In this document: positions 1 through 4,659 of the stretch, piece after piece | How positions within the stretch are numbered: position 1 is the stretch's first letter | Layout: every line of letters starts with the position of its first letter | Assembly (NCBI GenBank): GCA_965365465.1 | Contig: CBDUBU010000279.1 | Span: 1 to 5,447, forward strand | DNA: 5,447 bases | From: CBDUBU01 sp965365465 | GTDB lineage: Bacteria; Bacteroidota; Rhodothermia; Rhodothermales; DASSAV01 | Direction of reading: 5' to 3' | Program-made: the position numbers and the translations under genes | Notes under the pieces: model-generated | Databases searched by the model: none | What the model saw: only the letters and a program-made list of their open reading frames with translations | Told to the model about the DNA's origin: nothing

Positions 1-41
1 TCTTGCCGCTTTATTTCTTCTTTTTTACGAGAGATCTCCAT
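1..41 (-). CDS. Possible 5' end of a divergent gene, truncated by the window edge
   Basis: Reading the minus strand, an ATG at 41-39 opens a frame that runs off the window edge after 13 codons, giving MEISRKKEEIKRQ. It is the first start codon after an in-frame TAG upstream. No Shine-Dalgarno sequence is visible before it. The short Lys/Glu/Arg-rich helix followed by an expected hydrophobic stretch is the usual opening of TetR/AcrR-type regulators, but 13 residues cannot establish a family, and many other proteins start this way. If real, the gene is divergent from the kinase genes and shares the roughly 600-base leader with them. A competing forward reading of the same bases exists: an open frame from 1 to the TAA at 190-192. 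Confidence 0.35.
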   Translation of the reverse strand, partial: MEISRKKEEIKRQ

Positions 42-208
42 CGTTGAGGAATACTTGAACGCAGGAGATTTATCACGCTACGCTCCATTAGTCGCCTTTG
101 GCTTGCGCCTCCTGTCGTCGGGAGGACAAGGGGAGGAAGGGCGCTATGTCTTTAATCTTTGTGTTCTTAACTTTTTTGTCATTAGCAGCTAAGAAGTTAT
201 GTTTTGAG

Positions 209-258
209 GCTTGCAGGGGCTCAGCAAGCAGCCAGTCATAGGCGGGGCGCTGCTTTGC
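209..258. repeat. Two mutually exclusive hairpins sharing one arm
   Basis: GCTTGC (209-214) is perfectly complementary to GCAAGC (224-229) around a 9-base loop. The same right arm, extended as GCAAGCAGC (224-232), can instead pair with GCTGCTTTGC (249-258), giving nine pairs with one bulged T at 254 and a 16-base loop. The two folds cannot coexist because 224-229 is used in both. This switch-like arrangement is common in attenuators and riboswitches, but no known riboswitch consensus is recognised here. Energies have not been computed. Confidence 0.4.
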
Positions 259-299
259 CAGGGATTAGCGGGAAAGGTAAGTATTAGAAGGCAGGCAGG

Positions 300-321
300 A
301 CAGGTTATTCTGATAACCTGT
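300..321. repeat. Perfect 9-bp inverted repeat with 4-base loop
   Basis: ACAGGTTAT (300-308), loop TCTG (309-312) and ATAACCTGT (313-321) form a perfect palindrome. The right arm is followed by TTGTGG rather than a continuous T run, so it is a poor intrinsic terminator on the + strand; on the minus strand it is followed by CCTGCCTGCC, also not a terminator. Its symmetry fits either a regulator operator for a dimeric protein or a short RNA hairpin. Part of the right arm (TGATAACCTGTT, 311-322) reappears with one base deleted at 4542-4552. Confidence 0.6.
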
Positions 322-469
322 TTGTGGTTGTGATGCCCGGACGCATTGCGACAGGCGTGCGCTTTCTCATACAATGGATTTTCGAGTTTTTGACCCGTTA
401 TTGCAGTCAAGGAAAAAACTTCCTAAATCGATAAAAAGAGTGGTGGTTTTCAGCGAGCATTAATCCAGG

Positions 470-500
470 CAGCGTTTCTAAAATGCTGTTGCCAGCGTTT
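470..500. repeat. Tripartite competing hairpin element
   Basis: CAGCGTTT occurs at 470-477 and again at 493-500. Between them AAATGCTG (481-488) is complementary to both copies (seven Watson-Crick pairs and one G-T). It can fold with the left copy around a 3-base loop or with the right copy around a 4-base loop (TTGC). The right-hand fold ends 6 bases before the AGGAGG at 507-512, so the choice of fold could affect access to that ribosome binding site. A further CAGCG lies at 451-455. Structure is inferred from pairing only. Confidence 0.45.
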
Positions 501-506
501 ACAGGT

Positions 507-512
507 AGGAGG
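507..512 (+). promoter_or_regulatory. Perfect Shine-Dalgarno AGGAGG in the kinase leader
   Basis: AGGAGG lies 6 bases before the ATG at 519 and 13 bases before the ATG at 526. It is the strongest ribosome binding sequence in the upstream region, yet it is 129 bases from the kinase start at 642, which has none of its own. It therefore most likely serves a short upstream reading frame. Confidence 0.5.
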
Positions 513-518
513 AGTGAG

Positions 519-608
519 ATGCAGAATGGATTTAGGGTTAAATCGGGCGCTCAGGAGCTTAAAAGGCATTGGTCTTGTGTGGTGCATTTTACAAAAGCAA
601 TTTTTTGA
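519..608 (+). CDS. Candidate 29-residue leader peptide / small protein
   Basis: An ATG at 519 placed 6 bases after a perfect AGGAGG opens a 29-codon frame starting MQNGFRVKSG and ending FTKAIF before the TGA at 606-608. The peptide is basic, with one Cys and one Trp, and has no clear membrane segment or known family. It ends 33 bases before the kinase start. The spacing of the ribosome binding site is the main evidence; the sequence itself has no homology that I recognise. It could be a leader peptide whose translation changes the fold of the downstream RNA, or a chance frame. It overlaps the alternative frame 526-645, so at most one of the two is likely to be the main product. Confidence 0.35.
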   Translation: MQNGFRVKSGAQELKRHWSCVVHFTKAIF

Positions 609-645
609 AAAAGCAGTAACGCCAATTACCATGGTGCTTAGATGA
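526..645 (+). CDS. Alternative small upstream frame overlapping the kinase start (ATGA)
   Basis: An ATG at 526 opens a 39-codon frame (start MDLGLNRALR, end ITMVLR) whose TGA stop at 643-645 overlaps the kinase ATG at 642 as ATGA, the classic arrangement for translational coupling. The same frame is open back to 427, but upstream codons include no well-placed start; a GTG at 514 is too close to the AGGAGG. The middle (about residues 14-22, GIGLVWCIL) is hydrophobic. The AGGAGG is 13 bases from this ATG, longer than ideal. No family is recognised. The product may be unimportant and the frame may serve only to deliver ribosomes to the kinase start, which lacks its own ribosome binding site. Confidence 0.32.
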   Translation: MDLGLNRALRSLKGIGLVWCILQKQFFEKAVTPITMVLR

Positions 646-3374
646 GAGGCATTGCGGGCAGATTTGCAGGAATTTTGTCCTTACTCGTCCTACTGGCTAC
701 GGGAACGGTAGGTTATATGGTTTATACCGGGGCCAGACAGTCACTTATTGAATCCTCGAAGGATAGACTGGCTCACACGGTGGAGACCATAAAGGTCCGA
801 TTTGCTGCCAGTCTCGAAGGAATTGGGAAAGATGTAAGGTTTTTAGCCGGGACGCCTCCTGTTGAAGGCATCGTTCGCGCCCGAACGTTAAGAGGACTTG
901 ATCCGGAGACGGCGCTGCTTGATGGCGAGTGGCGCGAACAACTGCTGAATCTTTTCAATGCTTTCCTGGCTAATCGGCCTTCTTACTGCTCCGTGTCGTT
1001 TGTAGAGGCTGCCAATGGAGGGCGGGAGCTCGTCAAGGTGGAAAAGCGAGACACGGTTATTATCAACGTACCCAGACGCAACCTACAGCAGCTTGGCAAG
1101 CAGGAGTTCTTCAGAGAAACCATTTCGCTCGCCAAAGGGACGGTTTACCTTTCCAGTGTCAACCACACATCTTCAGATAGTCCTGGCAAACCCTGTGATG
1201 GTTTGCAGATGCAGGCTGCTATTCCGGTTTACACGCAGGGCGGATCGGTCTATGGCCTTGTGACGATTCGTGTCAATTTTGATGAGTTACTACAGACGAT
1301 GGAGCAACTTGTCGATCAGGAGCGGTCGCTTTATGTAGCTGATCGGAACGGGAAGTTGTTGCTGGTTCCCCCGTCGGAAAAAGTAGAACATCGCCGCGCC
1401 GCCGCGCCGCCACTTTTGCAGGAGAGGTTTCCGCAGATTAGTGGGGTTTTGCAGGGCAATCGCTATTATGAATCGTTTGAAGATGCAGGCTCCTCGCCGC
1501 CTGATCTTAGATGGGGTTATTTTACGCCTCTCTACTTCGAGCGAGGAAAGGAGAGTGACAATCTGATCGTCGGAGTCACTTCTCCACAAGAAGCCGTACT
1601 CGGTGGCGTACGCCGGGTGCGGGAGCGGAGTCTCTACATTACGCTTTTGTTCAGTGTTGCCGGAATCATGCTTGCCCTGGGCGTGGCCGGGTTTATGACG
1701 CGACCACTAAGCCAGATTACTCAGGCGGTATCGACGTTCGGACGCAACGGATCTCTTACGAGCCTACCGGCTGAACGGCGTGATGAAATAGGCATTCTCG
1801 CACGCGCCTTTGCAGGAATGGCTACGAAAATTTACGATCAGGTACGTGAGCTTGAGGACAAGGAAAAGCGACAGCGAACCATTTTTGAAACTTCGGCGGA
1901 GGGCATCATTGTCACGGATGAGTATGGAGAAATTGAAGCCTTCAACAGGGCCGCTGAACGACTATTCGGTTATGAATCCAGCGAAGTGCTTGGGAAGAAC
2001 ATAAGCATACTCGTAGTAGACACAGGTGCATCTGAAAATGGCAGCGCAGGTTCGCCCGAAGAGGGTGCATCGGCGTGGCAAACCGTAGGAACAGGTCGTG
2101 AGATTCTGGGAAGGCGCAAAGATGGATCGAGACTTCCGTTGTCTTTGTCTGTGAGTGTATTTGAACTGGCAGGAAAGAGGATGTATGCGGCTTTCCTTGC
2201 CGACATCACCGAGCGCAAGAAATATGAGGTTGCGCTACAAAAGGCAAAGGAGCAGGCAGAAGAAATGGCGAGGCTCAAGTCAGCTTTTCTTGCCAATATG
2301 AGCCATGAAATTCGTACACCGTTAACCTCTGTGATCGGGTACGCTTCGCTGCTTGGGCGAGAGGTTTCGGAACAGCACCGCAGGTTTGCCTACCTGATCG
2401 AGCGCAGTGGAAGACGGCTTATGGACACACTTAACTCAGTACTGGCGCTGGCGCAACTGGAAGCCAATGGAGTTAAAGTAGAACTTGATGTGATAGACGT
2501 GGTAGGGGAAGTCCAGGAAATTGTTCAGCTCTTTCAGGAACAAGCTCTGCGCAAGGGGCTCCGTCTGAAACTTACGATAAGCGCCGGCAAGGTTCCGCGT
2601 GCGAGGCTCGATAAGGGTGCATTAGGGAGCATTCTGCAAAACCTGATCGGAAACGCCATCAAGTTTACAGATGAGGGTTGTATCGAGGTGCTTGTAGGAA
2701 TTTCAGGACACCGCTTGCAGGTGCAGGTCGCCGATACCGGGATTGGCATAGATCCATACTTTTTGCCCCATCTGTTTGAAGAATTTGCGCAGGAATCGAC
2801 CGGGATTAGCAGATCATACGAAGGGGCAGGTTTAGGTCTGTCCATTACAAAGCGCCTGGTTGAGATCATGGATGGCAGCGTCTCGGTTCAAAGCGAGAAG
2901 GGGAAAGGGAGTGTTTTTACGCTCTCTTTTCCCATCGTTGAAGAAGAGATAGGGACATCAGAAAACAACAACCTGGATTATACCTTTTCAGGACTCTCGC
3001 AGTCCAGGGTTCTTCTTGTAGAAGACAATTCGGATACGGCGTTTCTCATTTTGCATGTCTTACTGGATGTATGCGATGTGACCCTTGCTTCCAGCAGCGA
3101 AGAGGCGCTTCACAAAGCGCAGGCGACGGCTTATGACTTGGCATTGCTCGACATCAATCTGGGGGAAGGCGGCAACGGGGTAGAGGTACTGACCAGGTTA
3201 CGGGGCATACCAGGTTACGAGAACGTGCCTATGGTAGCTGTAACAGCCTATGCGCTTCCCGGAGATCGGGAGAATTACATAAGCCTCGGGTTTGACGGCT
3301 ACCTGAGCAAGCCGTTCACGGTAGATGAGCTTTTGCAGACGGCGGCGCGCCTCATAACCAAACATGCCGTCTAG
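642..3374 (+). CDS. Membrane-bound hybrid sensor histidine kinase (Cache-like, HAMP, PAS, HisKA, HATPase, REC)
   Basis: This 910-residue protein autophosphorylates on His in response to a signal and passes phosphate to its own receiver. Visible order: TM1 about 10-30; extracytoplasmic sensor 31-328, probably a double Cache-like fold (AAIPVYTQGGSVYGLVTIRV near 192-211, then YVADRNGKLL at 231-240); TM2 about 331-352; HAMP about 353-405 with Pro355; PAS about 411-528, ending in DITERKK; HisKA with phospho-acceptor His555 in SHEIRTP; HATPase with N-box Asn667/Asn671, G1 DTGIGI (698-703), F-box LFEEFAQ and G2 GAGLGL (728-733); REC about 789-905 with Glu794/Asp795, phospho-acceptor Asp837, Thr868 and Lys890. 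All catalytic residues are present, so it should be active. The ATG at 642 is the first start after an in-frame TAG and gives a proper TM1. No Shine-Dalgarno sequence precedes it. It lacks an Hpt or DNA-binding output. The ligand is unknown. Confidence 0.97.
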   Translation: MRGIAGRFAGILSLLVLLATGTVGYMVYTGARQSLIESSKDRLAHTVETIKVRFAASLEGIGKDVRFLAGTPPVEGIVRARTLRGLDPETALLDGEWREQLLNLFNAFLANRPSYCSVSFVEAANGGRELVKVEKRDTVIINVPRRNLQQLGKQEFFRETISLAKGTVYLSSVNHTSSDSPGKPCDGLQMQAAIPVYTQGGSVYGLVTIRVNFDELLQTMEQLVDQERSLYVADRNGKLLLVPPSEKVEHRRAAAPPLLQERFPQISGVLQGNRYYESFEDAGSSPPDLRWGYFTPLYFERGKESDNLIVGVTSPQEAVLGGVRRVRERSLYITLLFSVAGIMLALGVAGFMTRPLSQITQAVSTFGRNGSLTSLPAERRDEIGILARAFAGMATKIYDQVRELEDKEKRQRTIFETSAEGIIVTDEYGEIEAFNRAAERLFGYESSEVLGKNISILVVDTGASENGSAGSPEEGASAWQTVGTGREILGRRKDGSRLPLSLSVSVFELAGKRMYAAFLADITERKKYEVALQKAKEQAEEMARLKSAFLANMSHEIRTPLTSVIGYASLLGREVSEQHRRFAYLIERSGRRLMDTLNSVLALAQLEANGVKVELDVIDVVGEVQEIVQLFQEQALRKGLRLKLTISAGKVPRARLDKGALGSILQNLIGNAIKFTDEGCIEVLVGISGHRLQVQVADTGIGIDPYFLPHLFEEFAQESTGISRSYEGAGLGLSITKRLVEIMDGSVSVQSEKGKGSVFTLSFPIVEEEIGTSENNNLDYTFSGLSQSRVLLVEDNSDTAFLILHVLLDVCDVTLASSSEEALHKAQATAYDLALLDINLGEGGNGVEVLTRLRGIPGYENVPMVAVTAYALPGDRENYISLGFDGYLSKPFTVDELLQTAARLITKHAV
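1392..1411 (+). repeat. Short GC-only tandem octamer inside the sensor domain
   Basis: The octamer CGCCGCGC is repeated 2.5 times without mismatch (1392-1399, 1400-1407, then CGCC). It encodes R-R-A-A-A-P-P at residues 251-257 of the hybrid kinase, in the extracytoplasmic sensor after the second ligand-domain strands. Gain or loss of one unit would shift the reading frame. It is the most GC-dense stretch of the gene. Confidence 0.7.
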
Positions 3375-3416
3375 CCGAACCTGTCCTTACCTACCTAATA
3401 GTGTTTGCAACGCTGG

Positions 3417-3422
3417 AAGGAG
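3417..3422 (+). promoter_or_regulatory. Shine-Dalgarno AAGGAG deciding the start of the second kinase
   Basis: AAGGAG lies 8 bases before the ATG at 3431. An in-frame GTG at 3401 would place this sequence inside the coding region and add ten residues with no counterpart in receiver domains. The site therefore supports the ATG at 3431. The 56-base gap after the upstream stop (3375-3430) has no terminator-like hairpin, so both kinase genes are probably on one transcript. Confidence 0.8.
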
Positions 3423-3430
3423 CATCTGAT

Positions 3431-4525
3431 ATGAAAAGGATTCTGGTCATAGATGATCAACCCGATGTCGTTGAGATGGTGGTATACATGCTCCAGAGCG
3501 AAGGGTATGCGGCTATGGGAGCAATAGGAGGGAAGGCTGGATTGCGCGAAGCACGTTCTTTCAGGCCGGATCTCATTCTGTGCGACATAATGATGCCGGG
3601 GATGAGTGGATTCGATGTGCTGAAAGCAATGCGCCTTGATGTAGACCTGGCGGTTACGCCGTTTGTTTTTTTGACAGCTCGGGCTGCTCCGGAAGACCTC
3701 CGGGCCGGCATGGAGATGGGAGCGGATGATTATCTTACGAAGCCTTTTTCCTCGGAAGAGTTGATCTCCTCCATAGAGGCGCAGTTGGCAAAACACGCGG
3801 TTCGTCACGCGAGGTTCGAACAGAAACTTGCCATGTTGCGACAGGGCTTATCCACCATCTTGCCGCATGAGTTGCGCACCCCTCTCACCCTGATTCTAGC
3901 GCATTCTTCGCTGCTCATGGAGGCGTATGATCTTTTTGATACACCTACGAAGCTGGAATACCTGGGGCATATACATGAGTCCGGCCTGCGTCTGCACAGG
4001 CTTATCGAGAATTTGCTCCTTTACGTCGAACTGGAAGGAGATGCTACCCTTCCTCTGGAGCATCCAGGAAGTTCAGACACTTCGGATTCCATAGAGGCGG
4101 AGGCGCGCAAGCAAGCAGATTTTTTCGGGCGCACAGGGGATCTGAAGTTCAACGTACAGCCGGGAGTTCTCCGGATGCACTCGTTTCACCTCCAGAAAGT
4201 AGTAGCAGAAACTGTCAGCAACGCACTCAAGTTTTCTCCTAAAAAGACGCCTGTCAATGTTTGTGCTGCGAGAGATAATTACGCACTGGTGTTTACGATC
4301 ACTGACCAAGGCAGGGGTATGACGGAGGAGGAGATACGTAGCATCGAGCCTTATATGCAATTCAATCGTTCGAGGCTGGAGCAGCAAGGAGGGGGGCTGG
4401 GGCTTGCAGTTGCGAAGCGTATCGTAGAACTCTACAACGGATCGCTTACCATCCAAAGCAATCCTGAAGAAGGAACAACGGTGCGGGTTTTCATTCCTGA
4501 GGTATGGCTTGATGGAAGCAGCTAA
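3431..4525 (+). CDS. Soluble response-regulator/histidine kinase hybrid (REC-HisKA-HATPase)
   Basis: This 364-residue cytoplasmic protein has an N-terminal receiver and a C-terminal kinase, so an incoming phosphate can control kinase output. The REC domain (about 2-120) starts MKRILVIDDQ, with acidic Asp8/Asp9, phospho-acceptor Asp52 (CDIMMPG), Thr82 and Lys104 in LTKPF. A helical linker at about 110-135 leads to HisKA with His146 in PHELRTP. The HATPase follows: N-box with Asn264 (SNALKFS; the first Asn of the usual box is Glu260), G1 DQGRGM (292-297) and G2 GGGLGL (320-325). There is no membrane segment, PAS or GAF domain, or DNA-binding domain. The start at 3431 is set by AAGGAG at 3417-3422 and by the exact beginning of the receiver; a GTG at 3401 is less likely. 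It lies 56 bases downstream of the membrane hybrid kinase, probably in the same operon, and is a natural acceptor of its signal, though direct phosphotransfer is an inference. Its own downstream target is not in the window. Confidence 0.95.
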   Translation: MKRILVIDDQPDVVEMVVYMLQSEGYAAMGAIGGKAGLREARSFRPDLILCDIMMPGMSGFDVLKAMRLDVDLAVTPFVFLTARAAPEDLRAGMEMGADDYLTKPFSSEELISSIEAQLAKHAVRHARFEQKLAMLRQGLSTILPHELRTPLTLILAHSSLLMEAYDLFDTPTKLEYLGHIHESGLRLHRLIENLLLYVELEGDATLPLEHPGSSDTSDSIEAEARKQADFFGRTGDLKFNVQPGVLRMHSFHLQKVVAETVSNALKFSPKKTPVNVCAARDNYALVFTITDQGRGMTEEEIRSIEPYMQFNRSRLEQQGGGLGLAVAKRIVELYNGSLTIQSNPEEGTTVRVFIPEVWLDGSS

Positions 4526-4543
4526 AGGGAAAGGCGGATCTTG

Positions 4544-4554
4544 ATAACTGTTAT
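4544..4554. repeat. Small AT-rich inverted repeat downstream of the second kinase
   Basis: ATAAC-T-GTTAT is a perfect 5-bp inverted repeat with a single central base, loosely extended by TTG (4541-4543) and CAA (4557-4559). It shares TGATAAC-TGTT with 311-322 in the leader of the kinase genes. It is too weak to be a terminator and has no following T run on the + strand. A protein-binding site is possible. Confidence 0.35.
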
Positions 4555-4581
4555 TGCAAATAAAAAAAGCACTCATACAAA
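4554..4581 (+). promoter_or_regulatory. Weak candidate promoter for the rodZ-like gene
   Basis: TTGCAA (4554-4559), 16 bases, then TACAAA (4576-4581) matches the sigma-70 -35 and -10 hexamers at four of six positions each, in an A-rich stretch. It would start transcription near 4588, about 70 bases before the rodZ-like ATG. No Bacteroidota-type TAnnTTTG box at correct spacing was found; TACTTTG at 4589-4595 is one base short. Read-through from the kinase genes is equally possible because no terminator separates them. Confidence 0.22.
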
Positions 4582-4612
4582 AATTTCGTACTTTGCGTTT
4601 TGTGATTCCGAT

Positions 4613-4629
4613 TCGCCGTTTTCCGGCGA
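4613..4629. repeat. Perfect 6-bp GC-rich hairpin upstream of the rodZ-like gene
   Basis: TCGCCG (4613-4618), loop TTTTC (4619-4623) and CGGCGA (4624-4629) form a perfect stem 30 bases before the rodZ-like start. It is not followed by a T run on either strand, so it does not look like an intrinsic terminator. It may slightly structure the 5' untranslated region; no function is claimed. Confidence 0.45.
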
Positions 4630-4659
4630 GCGCCTCGATCTCAGACTCGCATAAAGGTT

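Larger units (their letters stand above)
42..506. other. Long intergenic/leader region without a recognisable gene
   Basis: I see no convincing coding sequence in this stretch. The longer open frames (for example a TTG-started minus frame over 189-410, rich in His, Cys and Pro) show no family resemblance and no good ribosome binding site. No tRNA or rRNA is apparent. The region does contain several inverted repeats, listed separately, and a weak GC-rich fold in which 105-113 can pair with 134-144 around two bulged bases. The length and the number of hairpins are more than a simple promoter needs, so a structured leader RNA, a small RNA or a set of operators is plausible. The transcribed strand cannot be decided by eye. 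Confidence 0.55.

Noticed and set aside
105..144. GC-rich fold (105-113 with 134-144) as an intrinsic terminator.
   Set aside because: Pairing is interrupted by two bulged bases, the loop is 20 bases, and no T run follows on either strand.
1..192. Forward open frame from the window edge to the TAA at 190-192 (contains VEEYLNAGDLSRYAPLVAFG).
   Set aside because: About 63 stop-free codons is not rare by chance, no family is recognised, and the codon pattern is not clearly coding. It competes with the minus-strand start at 41. Sequence to the left would settle it.
189..410. Minus-strand frame of 73 codons with Cys and His residues.
   Set aside because: It starts at TTG without a good ribosome binding site, has no recognisable domain, and covers both the palindrome and the competing hairpins of the leader.
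410..424. AGGAA/TTCCT hairpin around an A run.
   Set aside because: A 5-bp stem in A-rich DNA is expected by chance and has no terminator features.
605..632. TTGAAA, 16 bases, TACCAT as a promoter giving a leaderless kinase transcript near 640.
   Set aside because: The -10 match is weak (4 of 6). It stays a competing explanation for the missing Shine-Dalgarno at 642, but nothing else supports it.
2534..2869. Minus-strand frame of 111 codons, and similar minus frames over the kinase genes.
   Set aside because: These lie opposite conserved HATPase or receiver motifs, carry no motif of their own, and are explained as shadows.
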